From NCBI RefSeq assembly GCF_002549775.1, contig NZ_NMTR01000021.1, positions 310,001 to 374,000 on the forward strand: DNA of 64,000 nt. Reading direction: 5' to 3'. The translations under genes and the position numbers were made by a program. The notes under the pieces are model-generated. The model worked only from the letters and a program-made list of their open reading frames with translations, made no database searches and was not told the DNA's origin. Position 1 is the first letter of the stretch, and the number at the start of each line of letters is the position of its first letter. Of the stretch, positions 16,790-25,014 are shown in pieces. The DNA comes from Faecalibacterium langellae. Lineage in GTDB: Bacteria > Bacillota > Clostridia > Oscillospirales > Ruminococcaceae.

Positions 16790-17259
16790 TCCCGGTGCTG
16801 CCGCCCCCGGCGCTGGGGCAGGAGATCGCGGCCTGCGCGGTGCTGGGCGGGTGCACCGGCGCGGTGCGGGCGTTTTTCCCGGTGAAAAGCCGCGCCGCCA
16901 TCCTGCCGGATGTGCTGTGGGTGGGCGCGGTGCTCACCGCCGTGCAGAGCTATGCGGCCGGGGAAAGCTATGCCGGGGTGCTGCGCTGGTACATGGCAGC
17001 CGCCGCCTTTGCGGGCGCAGGCGCTGCCGCCTTTGTGCTGGGGGTGCCGCTGCGGGCCGTGGGCCGGGCGGTGCGGCACGCCGCGCGCTGGCCGGGGCAT
17101 TTTGTCCGGGTGCGGCTGCTGCGGCCCGCCCTTGACCGCCACAAAGAAAACAGACAGGCCCGCAAACGACGCCGGAACGCAAAAAGAACCGCAAAAAATC
17201 CCAAAAAGAACTTGCCAAACCGGCAGCGTATGTTGTATAATTCAAACGTATCAAAGTAA
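16786..17259 (+). CDS. yabQ: Spore cortex biosynthesis protein YabQ
   Basis: 157-residue membrane protein. Hydrophobic helices lie at about residues 10-30, 42-58 and 68-92, followed by a strongly basic C-terminal tail (KRRRNAKRTAKNPKKN). The assignment rests on topology plus position between yabP and divIC, exactly as in Bacillus; sequence identity itself is weak. The start overlaps the yabP stop (ATGA). The divIC promoter lies inside its 3' end. Confidence 0.75.
   Translation: MIPVLPPPALGQEIAACAVLGGCTGAVRAFFPVKSRAAILPDVLWVGAVLTAVQSYAAGESYAGVLRWYMAAAAFAGAGAAAFVLGVPLRAVGRAVRHAARWPGHFVRVRLLRPALDRHKENRQARKRRRNAKRTAKNPKKNLPNRQRMLYNSNVSK
17212..17241 (+). promoter_or_regulatory. Promoter of divIC-yabR inside the yabQ 3' end
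   Basis: TTGCCA (17212-17217), 18-bp spacer, perfect TATAAT (17236-17241), about 50 nt before the divIC start. Confidence 0.7.
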
Positions 17260-17290
17260 GAGTCAAAATGCAATGGGGGCAGAGAGTACG

Positions 17291-17596
17291 ATGGCAGCGC
17301 GAGACCGCAGAAAACGCAAGAAGAACGTGGTCTGGAGAACGTTTGTGCGCTTGTTTTTTGTATTGCTGCTGCTGAGCATGCTGGCCGCTTATATCTCCAA
17401 CCAGGTCACCATCAGCTCCAAACGTGCAGAGCTGGACACGCTGAACGAGCAGATCGCCCAGCAGAAGACCGAGAACGAGGAGATGCAGCGCATCCTCAGC
17501 GGCAACGCAGACCAGATCACCGAGTGGGTCGCGCGGGATTCTTACAACTATGCCGCGCCCAATGAGCGCATCTTTGTGGATGTGACCGGCAACTGA
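17291..17596 (+). CDS. divIC: Septum formation initiator DivIC
   Basis: 101-residue bitopic division protein of the DivIC/FtsB family. A short basic cytoplasmic tail (RDRRKRKKN) is followed by one transmembrane helix at about residues 17-36 and an extracellular coiled coil (ELDTLNEQIAQQKTENEEMQ), then a short terminal domain. It would act with FtsL and DivIB at the septum. ATG 17291 is chosen over ATG 17273 because GGGGGCAGAG lies at the proper distance. Synteny (yabQ before, yabR after) supports the call. Confidence 0.92.
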   Translation: MAARDRRKRKKNVVWRTFVRLFFVLLLLSMLAAYISNQVTISSKRAELDTLNEQIAQQKTENEEMQRILSGNADQITEWVARDSYNYAAPNERIFVDVTGN

Positions 17597-17634
17597 GCGG
17601 CAAGCATTATTTCGAAAACAAGGAGTATTGAGTT

Positions 17635-18201
17635 TTGGCAATTGAGGTAGGGAACGTATTTGAAGGCCGCGTTACCGGTGTGAAACCGTTCGGCGCATTT
17701 GTGGCGCTGCCGGAGGGCCGCGTGGGCATGGTCCATATTTCCGAAGTATCCAACGAGTTCGTGCAGGACATTGCAGCGGTTCTGCATGATGGCGATATCG
17801 TCAAGGTGCAGGTCATCAACATTGCACCGGACGGCAAGATCGCGCTTTCCATGAAGCGTCTGCTGCCGCCGCCCCCGCGCCCCGCACGGGAAGGCCGCGG
17901 CCCGGCAGGCGGCCCCCGCCCCGGCGGCCCGCGTCAGGGCGGCCCCCGCGAGGGTGGTCACTTTGGTGCCGGACGCGGCGGCAGCGGCCGTCCCCCGCGG
18001 GAAGGCGGACGCCCCCCGCGCGACAGTGCACCCCGTGTGTGGCAGCCCAAGGCTCCCGTCCGGTCCGACAACATGAGCTTTGAGGACATGATGAGCCGCT
18101 TCAAGAGCCAGAGCGAGGAAAAAATGGCCGATCTCGACCACGAGACCAACAACCGCCGCGGCGGCGGTTATGCACCCCGCGGACGCGGCGGCCGCCGTTG
18201 A
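17635..18201 (+). CDS. yabR: S1-domain RNA-binding protein (YabR-like) with Gly/Arg-rich tail
   Basis: 188-residue protein. Residues 1-73 form one S1 RNA-binding domain (VGNVFEGRVTGVKPFGAFVA, MVHISEVSNEFV). The rest is low complexity: a proline run, about 55 residues rich in Gly, Arg and Pro with several RGG/RGP units, a short helical segment (MSFEDMMSRFKS) and a closing Arg/Gly patch. The start codon is TTG, with AAGGAG 9 nt upstream. In Bacillus spoIIE comes next; here a terminator and an rRNA methyltransferase follow instead. Confidence 0.88.
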   Translation: MAIEVGNVFEGRVTGVKPFGAFVALPEGRVGMVHISEVSNEFVQDIAAVLHDGDIVKVQVINIAPDGKIALSMKRLLPPPPRPAREGRGPAGGPRPGGPRQGGPREGGHFGAGRGGSGRPPREGGRPPRDSAPRVWQPKAPVRSDNMSFEDMMSRFKSQSEEKMADLDHETNNRRGGGYAPRGRGGRR

Positions 18202-18235
18202 GCTTCGCCAGCGCGCACCCGATCTGAATAACAGA

Positions 18236-18270
18236 ACAGACCTGTCTTTGATCGGGCAGGTCTGTTTTTT
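18236..18270 (+). terminator. Terminator after yabR
   Basis: ACAGACCTG (18236-18244) pairs with CAGGTCTGT (18257-18265), followed by TTTTTT. Confidence 0.88.
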
Positions 18271-18299
18271 CGCCAGGACAAAACAAGAAAGGAACTGCA

Positions 18300-19508
18300 A
18301 TGCCTGCAAAATTTGAACTGATCGCGCCCTGCTTCTTCGGGTGCGAGTCCACTGCAAAATTCGAGCTGACCCGCATCGGTGCCGAGAACATCCGGGTGGA
18401 TGACGGCCGCCTGAGCTTTGCCGGCGGTGCCGAGATGATCGCGGCGGCCAACCTCAACCTGCGCACCGTCGAGCGCGTCATGCTGCTGCTGGCCCGCTAC
18501 AAGGCCGCCACCTTCGACGACCTGTTTGACGGCGTCTACGATATCCCCTGGGAAGAACTGCTGCCCGCCGACGCGGCCTTCCCGGTCACCGGTTCTTCGC
18601 TGAACAGCCAGCTGTCCAGTGTGCCCGCCTGCCAGAGCATCATCAAAAAGGCTGTGGTCAAGCGCCTGATGGCCAAGCACCACACTTCGGTGCTGCCCGA
18701 GACCGGCGCGGAGTACAAGATCCGCTTCATGCTGCGCAAAGACCAGTGCGAGATCATGCTGGACACCACCGGCGAGGGCCTGCACAAGCGCGGCTACCGC
18801 CGCAACGCTATGGAGGCACCCATCCGCGAGACGCTGGCCGCCACCATCGCCGACCTGGGTCGTGTGCGCCGCGACAGTCTGGTAGAGGACCCCTTCTGCG
18901 GCAGCGGCACTTTGCTGATCGAAGCCGCCCAGAAAGCCATGAACATCGCACCCGGCCTGAAACGCCGCTTTGCTGCCGAGCGCTACGGCTTCGTGCCCGC
19001 TTCCATCTGGGCGGAGCAGCGCCAGAAGGCCCTGGCTGAGTCCAAGCTGGATGTGGGCTTTGAAGCCTTCGGCTATGATATCGACCCTGCCGCCGTGGCA
19101 CTGGCCAACGCCAACGCCAAGCTGGCCGGTGTGGAAAAGCGCTGCCACTTTGAAGTGGCCGATGTGGCCGATTTTGCCGCGAAGCAGGAGGCCATCGTGC
19201 TGACCAACCCGCCCTATGGCGAGCGCATGAGCACCATCGAGGGTGCTGCCAAACTGGCCCGCACCCTGGGCCGCCAGATGGAAGCGCATCCCTGCGCGGG
19301 CGTGTATGCCATCACCGCCGACATGGATTTTGAGAGCCACTACGGCAAGCGTGCCAACAAGCGCCGCAAGATGTACAACGGCATGATCCCCTGCCAGCTG
19401 TACATGTACTACAGCGCACCCAAGTTCGAGCACACCGCAAAGCCCATGCCGAAGTCCGGCTTTGACGGCAAGCGCACCGCGCCGAACCGCTTTGAGAAAA
19501 ACAAATAA
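18300..19508 (+). CDS. RlmL-like class I SAM-dependent RNA methyltransferase (THUMP domain)
   Basis: 402-residue putative N2-guanine rRNA methyltransferase of the RlmL/YpsC family. The N-terminal region (about 1-160) contains a ferredoxin-like plus THUMP RNA-binding module. The C-terminal Rossmann domain carries EDPFCGSGTLLIEAA (SAM binding) and the catalytic TNPPYGERM. It probably methylates 23S rRNA, but the exact position cannot be read from sequence. Its ATG follows AAGAAAGGAA, and a perfect terminator ends the unit. No convincing promoter was seen after the yabR terminator. Confidence 0.9.
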   Translation: MPAKFELIAPCFFGCESTAKFELTRIGAENIRVDDGRLSFAGGAEMIAAANLNLRTVERVMLLLARYKAATFDDLFDGVYDIPWEELLPADAAFPVTGSSLNSQLSSVPACQSIIKKAVVKRLMAKHHTSVLPETGAEYKIRFMLRKDQCEIMLDTTGEGLHKRGYRRNAMEAPIRETLAATIADLGRVRRDSLVEDPFCGSGTLLIEAAQKAMNIAPGLKRRFAAERYGFVPASIWAEQRQKALAESKLDVGFEAFGYDIDPAAVALANANAKLAGVEKRCHFEVADVADFAAKQEAIVLTNPPYGERMSTIEGAAKLARTLGRQMEAHPCAGVYAITADMDFESHYGKRANKRRKMYNGMIPCQLYMYYSAPKFEHTAKPMPKSGFDGKRTAPNRFEKNK

Positions 19509-19524
19509 TTCACAATTGTTACCT

Positions 19525-19556
19525 GCCGCACCGGGCTGCACCGGTGCGGCTTTTTT
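19525..19556 (+). terminator. Terminator of the rRNA methyltransferase gene
   Basis: Perfect 10-bp stem, 19525-19534 with 19541-19550, 6-nt loop, then TTTTTT. Confidence 0.92.
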
Positions 19557-19706
19557 CGTCCGGCCTGAAAAGTACCGGGAAAAGTTAGGACAAACAGGAA
19601 TGCATCCTGACAGGGAAATGGACGCATGGACAGGAAGTTTTTGCACTTGTGCGGGAAACAAAACGGCAAAGATGAGACAAATTCATCGGGATTTTACACC
19701 GGACGG

Positions 19707-19735
19707 TTGCACCGGAAGGCAAAATGGATTATACT
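19707..19735 (+). promoter_or_regulatory. Promoter of the DUF5685-like gene
   Basis: TTGCAC (19707-19712), 17-bp spacer, TATACT (19730-19735). This is the same pair of hexamers as the promoter at 58834. The 150 bases upstream, back to the terminator, hold no recognisable gene. Confidence 0.72.
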
Positions 19736-19784
19736 AGCCTTATTATAAACGTCCAGCGGTGCGCCGCAGAAAGGAATCGTGCGT

Positions 19785-20654
19785 ATGGAGGGAAGGATGC
19801 GGCCCTATCTGCCCGAACTGACCATCCGGGATTACAACATCTACCTGCAGTATCTGCGGGGCGTGCGGCGGCAGCTCTATGAGGAATACGGCCTTTACGC
19901 CTGCCACCTGCTGCGCACCAACGGGGTGCTGTTTGCCATCCTTTCGGACAGTCTGGCCGGGCGTGCAGCCACCTGCCAGCGCAAGCGGGTGCCCGGCACG
20001 CTGGTCTGGCGCAGGCTCATGTGCCAGACCCAGGGCATCCGGCAGGCGGCGCAGGTGGAGGTGCTGCTGGGGTGGCACAGCCTGCAGGACCGCAGGTACG
20101 ACGAGCTGCGGCCCCTCAAGCGCCTGCGCCGCGCAATGGACCGGCTGCTGCTGCGCCGTGCCTACGAGCGCACCGTGCAGGAGAACCCGGCGCTGGAACG
20201 GCTGTTCGGCCAGGAGCGGGAGCAGGCTGTGGTGCAGATGAACCTTAGCGCCAAGAACTACAGCCTGGCCGCCGAGCCCATGAGCAACATCTACGGCGCG
20301 CTGTACTCCACCCTTGCCACCGACGACCCCAGCCAGCGCAAGAGCATGCGCTACATCGGCAGCAGCATCGGACGTATCTTTTATCTGCTGGACAAGGCCG
20401 AGCGGTTTGAGAAGGATAAGCGCAGCGGCCGCTACAACGTGTTCGTGGTCAACGACCTGAAGGGCCAGACCGCCGCCGTGGAGAACGCCCGCCGCCAGGC
20501 GCTGGCAGCCGCAAACGACCTGATGCGGGTGTACAGCATGCTGGACATCAAGCTCAACCGCAGTCTGCTGGATAACATCATGCTGCTGGGCCTGCACCAC
20601 GCGGTGGACCCGCTGGAAGCCGGTGCCGAGCAGGAAAACTGGGAGATCCCATGA
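19785..20654 (+). CDS. DUF5685-like protein of unknown function
   Basis: 289-residue, Arg-rich, alpha-helical protein. The N-terminus (RPYLPELTIRDYNIYLQYLRG) resembles DUF5685 proteins as I recall them, but the usual YCGxC cysteine pair of that family reads YLRGVR here, so a metal-binding role may be lost. The ending DLMRVYSMLDIKLNRSLLDNI also fits the family. ATG 19785 with GAAAGGA 9 nt upstream is preferred to GTG 19779. It overlaps the following membrane-protein gene by ATGA. No function can be assigned. Confidence 0.6.
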   Translation: MEGRMRPYLPELTIRDYNIYLQYLRGVRRQLYEEYGLYACHLLRTNGVLFAILSDSLAGRAATCQRKRVPGTLVWRRLMCQTQGIRQAAQVEVLLGWHSLQDRRYDELRPLKRLRRAMDRLLLRRAYERTVQENPALERLFGQEREQAVVQMNLSAKNYSLAAEPMSNIYGALYSTLATDDPSQRKSMRYIGSSIGRIFYLLDKAERFEKDKRSGRYNVFVVNDLKGQTAAVENARRQALAAANDLMRVYSMLDIKLNRSLLDNIMLLGLHHAVDPLEAGAEQENWEIP

Positions 20655-21208
20655 AAAAGCAACAACGAAAAAGCTGGGCCATGGCCTACTGCGGCATCGT
20701 GGCGGCGCTGTGCGTCGCGCTGATGCTGCTGGGCGCTGTGATCCCCATTGCCATGTTCATCGCGCCCGCCGTTGCGGGCTTTCTCATTGCCACGGTCTGC
20801 GTGGAGTGCGGCCGTACCATGGCCCTCACGGCCTATGCGGCGGTGGGCCTGCTGGCGGTGCTCTTTGTGCCGGATAAGGAAGTGGCGCTCATCTTCGTGT
20901 TCCTGCTGGGGTATTACCCGCTGGCAAAGCCGTGGTTCGAGCGCATCCGCCCGGCCGCGCTGCGGGGGCTGGCAAAGCTGGCGCTGTGCAACGGCGCGGT
21001 GCTGGCTATGTACGGGCTGGTGTTTTTGCTGGTGCCTGCGGGCAGCATCTCGCAGGAGCTGCGGGCCACGGCCACAGCCGCTGCGCTGGCCACGCTGGCC
21101 ATGGGCAACGTGGCCTTTCTGCTCTACGACCGGGCGCTGCACAACATGCTGCTGATGTACAAACTGGTCTGGCAGCCGAAGCTTCATAAAACATTGGGCT
21201 GGCATTGA
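20651..21208 (+). CDS. Small multi-pass membrane protein, unknown function
   Basis: 185-residue hydrophobic protein with about five membrane segments: 14-36, 38-56, 57-76, 80-92 and 110-130, plus a further hydrophobic stretch at 135-155. The short, compact layout resembles small S-component-like or DUF2232-like membrane proteins, but I recognise no diagnostic motif. It is translationally coupled to the DUF5685-like gene. An inverted repeat (21198-21214, GGCTGGC/GCCAGCC) overlaps its stop codon. Confidence 0.6.
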   Translation: MKKQQRKSWAMAYCGIVAALCVALMLLGAVIPIAMFIAPAVAGFLIATVCVECGRTMALTAYAAVGLLAVLFVPDKEVALIFVFLLGYYPLAKPWFERIRPAALRGLAKLALCNGAVLAMYGLVFLLVPAGSISQELRATATAAALATLAMGNVAFLLYDRALHNMLLMYKLVWQPKLHKTLGWH

Positions 21209-21228
21209 GCCAGCCTTTGTGCTATAAT
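21200..21228 (+). promoter_or_regulatory. Promoter of the glmS ribozyme-glmS transcript
   Basis: Perfect TATAAT at 21223-21228 with a weak TGGCAT 17 bp upstream. Transcription would start near 21235, leaving about 36 nt before the ribozyme cleavage site. Confidence 0.6.
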
Positions 21229-21261
21229 AAGGCCTCGAAAGGTGGAATGTGGACAATACGG

Positions 21262-21450
21262 GTGACGCAAAGCGCCGGGCCACGCGGGTGACAGCCGCGA
21301 GGGTGACGAGGAGAGGAATCATCGAAAGATTCGGCGGATGTTTCTCCGGCTGAGGGCTAGACCAGCCGCAGAGAAGGGCAAAAAACGGCAGCGATACCGC
21401 AACAGATCCCTTCAAAGAAAGCCATACAAGAACATAAACTAATGACAAGA
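21262..21450 (+). ncRNA. glmS ribozyme: glmS ribozyme (glucosamine-6-phosphate-activated riboswitch)
   Basis: The conserved glmS ribozyme core is visible: AGCGCC with the expected cleavage site between A21271 and G21272, a P1 stem CCaCGCGG/CCGCGaGG around 21280-21304, then GACGAGG, ATCGA and TTCGGCGGATG in the P2 region, closed by TCTCCGGC (near 21350). Binding of GlcN6P would trigger self-cleavage and mRNA decay, so the downstream glmS is repressed by its own product. The core to about 21360 is well supported. The 3' boundary, with the variable P3/P4 helices, is approximate. Confidence 0.92.
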
Positions 21451-21454
21451 AGCT

Positions 21455-21493
21455 GGCCGTGGGGCACTGCGCGTTTTGGCGCGGGGCACGGCC
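21455..21493 (+). other. Hairpin just upstream of the glmS SD
   Basis: GGCCGTG (21455-21461) pairs with CACGGCC (21487-21493), and GCGC/GCGC pairs further inside. It ends 6 nt before the GGAGG at 21499-21503 and has no T-run. It is distinct from the ribozyme core. Confidence 0.5.
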
Positions 21494-21511
21494 GGTATGG
21501 AGGTGTTTTGT

Positions 21512-23332
21512 ATGTGCGGCATTGTTGGTTATGTCGGGAAGCGCAGCGCACAGGATGTGCTGCTGGATGGCCTGGAAAAACTGGAATATCGCGGCTATGA
21601 CTCCGCCGGTGTGGCGCTTGCGCTGGACGGCGGCATCCGAGTGGTGAAGGCGAAAGGCCGCCTGACCGCCCTGCGGGAGCGCTTGGCAGCACAGCAGCTG
21701 GCCCAGAGCTTCTGCGGCATCGGCCACACCCGCTGGGCCACCCATGGCGAACCCAGCGATGTGAACAGCCACCCGCATTCCACGCCCCGCGTGAGCATCG
21801 TTCACAACGGCATCATTGAAAATTATGGCCTGCTCAAGGAGCGCCTGATCGCAAAAGGCTACACCTTCCAGAGCGAGACCGACACCGAAGTGCTGGTGAA
21901 GCTGATCGACAGCTGCTACACCGGCGACCCGCTGCGTGCGCTGCAGCAGGCCCTTGCAAAGGTGCGCGGCAGCTATGCGCTGGCCGTGCTGTTCCGGGAC
22001 TACCCGGACACCGTGTTCGCCGTCAAGCGCGAGAGCCCGCTGATCGTGGGCTGGGGCGAGGGCGAGAACTTTGTGGCTTCGGATATTCCGGCCCTGCTCA
22101 AGTACACCCGCAAGTACAGCGTGCTGGAAGAAGGCGACATGGCTGTCTGCACCGCAGAAGGCATCCGGTTCTACAATGAGTTCGGCGAGCCGGTGGAGCG
22201 CGAAGTGCTGACCGCCGACTGGGATATGGAAGCGGCCGAGAAGGGCGGCTACCCGCACTTCATGCTCAAGGAGATCAACGAGCAGCCCGCAGCCATCACG
22301 GCCACGGTCAGCCCCCGTGTGGAGGACGGCCTGCCGGTGCTGCGCATCCCGGAGCTGACGGATGAGGTGCTGCGGAACATCGGCACGGTGCATCTGGTGG
22401 CCTGCGGCACGGCCATGCACGCGGGCATGGTGGGCAAGACTGCCATTGAAGCGCTGGCCCGGGTGCCCGCCGAGGTGGACATTGCCAGCGAGTTCCGCTA
22501 CCGCGACCCCATCCTGCGGCCCAACGATCTGGTCATCATTATCAGCCAGTCCGGCGAGACCAGCGACACGCTGGCAGCGCTCAAGCTGGCCAAGAGCCGG
22601 GGCGTGCCGGTGCTGGCCATCGTGAATGTGGTGGGCAGCTCCATTGCCCGGGCGGCAGATTACGTCATGTACACCTATGCCGGGCCGGAGATCGCTGTGG
22701 CGTCCACCAAGGCCTATATGGTGCAGATGTGCGTGCTGTACCTCTTTGCACTGCGTCTGGCCTATGCGCGCGGGGAGCTGAGCGAGGCCGATACCCGCCG
22801 CTACACCGCCGAGCTGCTGCGTGCCCCGGAGGTCATCAAGCCCCGCCTGGCAGACTGCGAACAGATCAAGTACCTCGCCAGCCGCTATGTGAATACCCAG
22901 AGCTGCTTCTTCATCGGGCGCGGGTTCGACTACGCCCTCTCGCTGGAGGGCAGCCTGAAGCTGAAGGAGATCAGCTATGTGCACTCGGACGCCTACGCGG
23001 CCGGTGAGCTGAAGCACGGCACCATCAGCCTGATCACCGACGGTGTGCCGGTCATCGCGCTGGCCACCCAGAAAAAGGTCTATGAGAAGACCATCTCCAA
23101 CGCCAAAGAGACCCGCAGCCGCGGGGCGCGGGTGCTGCTGTTCACCACGAAGGACGCTGTGGTGCCGGAAGGCGTGGCCGATGCCGTGGTGCGGCTGGAT
23201 GAATATGAGGACATCTTCATGCCGCTGCAGCTCATCGTGCCGCTGCAGCTGTTTGCCTACTATATGGCGGTTCTGCGCGGCTGTGACGTGGATAAACCCC
23301 GCAACCTGGCAAAGAGCGTGACGGTGGAATAA
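21512..23332 (+). CDS. glmS: Glutamine-fructose-6-phosphate aminotransferase (isomerizing)
   Basis: Makes glucosamine-6-phosphate from fructose-6-phosphate and glutamine, the first committed step to UDP-GlcNAc and cell wall. The N-terminal glutaminase domain begins MCGIVGYVG with catalytic Cys2 exposed after Met removal, and includes GIGHTRWATHG. Two SIS sugar isomerase domains follow (ISQSGETSDTLAALK; later GRGFDYALSLEGSLKLKE), and the end PRNLAKSVTVE is the family's. The 606-residue length is normal. GGAGG lies 8 nt before the ATG. Expression is controlled by the ribozyme in its leader. Confidence 0.98.
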   Translation: MCGIVGYVGKRSAQDVLLDGLEKLEYRGYDSAGVALALDGGIRVVKAKGRLTALRERLAAQQLAQSFCGIGHTRWATHGEPSDVNSHPHSTPRVSIVHNGIIENYGLLKERLIAKGYTFQSETDTEVLVKLIDSCYTGDPLRALQQALAKVRGSYALAVLFRDYPDTVFAVKRESPLIVGWGEGENFVASDIPALLKYTRKYSVLEEGDMAVCTAEGIRFYNEFGEPVEREVLTADWDMEAAEKGGYPHFMLKEINEQPAAITATVSPRVEDGLPVLRIPELTDEVLRNIGTVHLVACGTAMHAGMVGKTAIEALARVPAEVDIASEFRYRDPILRPNDLVIIISQSGETSDTLAALKLAKSRGVPVLAIVNVVGSSIARAADYVMYTYAGPEIAVASTKAYMVQMCVLYLFALRLAYARGELSEADTRRYTAELLRAPEVIKPRLADCEQIKYLASRYVNTQSCFFIGRGFDYALSLEGSLKLKEISYVHSDAYAAGELKHGTISLITDGVPVIALATQKKVYEKTISNAKETRSRGARVLLFTTKDAVVPEGVADAVVRLDEYEDIFMPLQLIVPLQLFAYYMAVLRGCDVDKPRNLAKSVTVE

Positions 23333-23375
23333 ACCCGTTGAAACGCTCCGCAGGCGGCATAGAACGGAAAAACAA

Positions 23376-23414
23376 AAAGAGGACATCTTCTGAAGTTCAG
23401 AAGATGTCCTCTTT
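23376..23414. terminator. Bidirectional terminator between glmS and the export locus
   Basis: Perfect 19-bp inverted repeat, 23376-23394 with 23396-23414, flanked by an A-run on the left and CTTTG on the right. It serves both converging units. Confidence 0.9.
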
Positions 23415-23444
23415 GTATGTCAGGGGAAGATCCGCGGGAAAGGC

Positions 23445-24953
23445 TTACCAGAACCAGTACCGCTTCTTGAACGCGATGTAGGCCACGCCGATGATCACGA
23501 CCACCACGCCGCCTGCGATGAAGAAGGTCCAGTTGACGTTGGCGAACTTCAGGTTCTGGTTGGTCAGCAGGTAGCGGCCGGCTGTGTCTGCGGTGATGAT
23601 GCCGTCGGTGTAGCTGTTCAGGTACTGCCACTTGCCGGAGACCGTGTTGTACAGGTACAGGCGGGAGTAGGTGCTCACGTCCAGATCAATGCGCACCGAG
23701 CAGGGGAGGGCGTGGCCCTTGTCCAGCTCAAACTCAATGCCCTGATCGGTCTCGGTGAGGGTGAGCATGGTGTCCAGCTCACTGGTGGTGCTCTTGACGC
23801 CGCTGCCTGCGATCTGCATGGTGTAGCCGTCGCCCACGACGCACAGGGTCTTGCCGGTGGTGCGCAGCGCGTTGAGGATGTCACCGGTCACGGTGGGGAC
23901 CTCAGCCTGGGTGAAGACGATCTCGTTGTCCTCGCTGTCCTGGATGGCCTGGACCACCGGGTCCAGCGTGACGGAATTGTCGTCGTCGGTCGGCTCGCTG
24001 CTGCCATCCTCCGAGGAAGAAGACGCGGAGCGGTTGACGATGACCGTCACCATGGCGGACGCCGTGCCGTTGGAAACCGTGATGGAGGTGGCACCGGTGC
24101 CCACCGCTGTGATCACGCCGGACGGGCTGACCGTGGCGATGCTGCTGTTGGCAGACTTATAGGTGAACTTCTGGGAAGCCGAGGAAGGCGTTGCCTTGGC
24201 CGTCAGAGTGCGGGTGGCACCGGGCTTCAGCACCACATAAGAGGGGTCTACGGTAACGACCTGACCGCTGTTGGAACTGGTCGAGGTGGAACCCGTCTCC
24301 GTGCTGGGGATGCTGATGACGGTGACCTTCGTGGTGGCCGTCACCGAGCCGCAGGTGGCGGTGATGGTGGCGGTGCCGGGCGCAATGCCGGTGACGCGGC
24401 CAAAGTTGTTCACGGTGGCCACCTTTTCATTGGAGGAGGTCAGGGTGACGGTGGCATAGCTGGAAGCGGAGGAAGGCCGCACCTGCAGCTGTGCCGAGAC
24501 CGAGTTGCCAACATAAATGGTGTTGGAGGAGAGGGAAAGGTCCATCTCGGTGACGATCATGGAAGAATCCATGGAAACGGCGATGGTGTAGGCACAGATC
24601 TGGTTGCCGGCGGCTGCGGTGATGCGGGTGGTGCCCACGCCCACAGCCTGCACGACGCCGCTGTTGCTGACCGTCAGGATGGAAGTATCATCCGAAATGT
24701 AGACCACCGTGTCCGTGGTATTGCGGGGGCGCACCGTCGGGGACAGCTGCTGCGAAGAACCCAGCAGCATGTTGGCGGTGTAGCTGCCCGCGTCGATGCT
24801 TTCAGCGGGCACATCCTGATTCCACGGCAGGGTGACATTGCTCAGGGCAAGGCCCGTCAGCGGGGAGGCCGCCGAAGCGGAAACGGCGGTGCCGCCCACC
24901 AGCAGGCAGAGCACTGCGGCGCAGACTGCCAGTTTTTTTGCGGTTGATTTCAT
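23445..24953 (-). CDS. Secreted, membrane-anchored BIG2 (Ig-like) domain protein
   Basis: 502-residue surface protein. It has a Sec signal peptide (LAVCAAVLCLLVGG, ending near VSASA-A), then three or so BIG2 Ig-like domains at about 60-130, 135-215 and 225-310, each with the closing pattern V-x-G-x-G-T-x-x-I-T. A Ser/Glu/Asp linker follows (near 310-330), then a second globular region (about 340-465), a transmembrane helix (about 476-494) and a short basic/aromatic tail. No LPxTG motif is present. Last gene of the minus-strand export operon, 61 nt after hlyD, with SD AAAGAGGT. Its link with the exporter is inferred from position only. Confidence 0.82.
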   Translation of the reverse strand: MKSTAKKLAVCAAVLCLLVGGTAVSASAASPLTGLALSNVTLPWNQDVPAESIDAGSYTANMLLGSSQQLSPTVRPRNTTDTVVYISDDTSILTVSNSGVVQAVGVGTTRITAAAGNQICAYTIAVSMDSSMIVTEMDLSLSSNTIYVGNSVSAQLQVRPSSASSYATVTLTSSNEKVATVNNFGRVTGIAPGTATITATCGSVTATTKVTVISIPSTETGSTSTSSNSGQVVTVDPSYVVLKPGATRTLTAKATPSSASQKFTYKSANSSIATVSPSGVITAVGTGATSITVSNGTASAMVTVIVNRSASSSSEDGSSEPTDDDNSVTLDPVVQAIQDSEDNEIVFTQAEVPTVTGDILNALRTTGKTLCVVGDGYTMQIAGSGVKSTTSELDTMLTLTETDQGIEFELDKGHALPCSVRIDLDVSTYSRLYLYNTVSGKWQYLNSYTDGIITADTAGRYLLTNQNLKFANVNWTFFIAGGVVVVIIGVAYIAFKKRYWFW

Positions 24954-25014
24954 GTTTTGTATACCTCTTTGGGTGGTTTGAAACGGGCTGACAGCGCAGC
25001 ACCGGGGAAACGCC

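Noticed and set aside
21198-21214. GGCTGGC/GCCAGCC inverted repeat considered as a terminator before glmS
   Set aside because: No proper T-run follows, and it overlaps the glmS promoter region.
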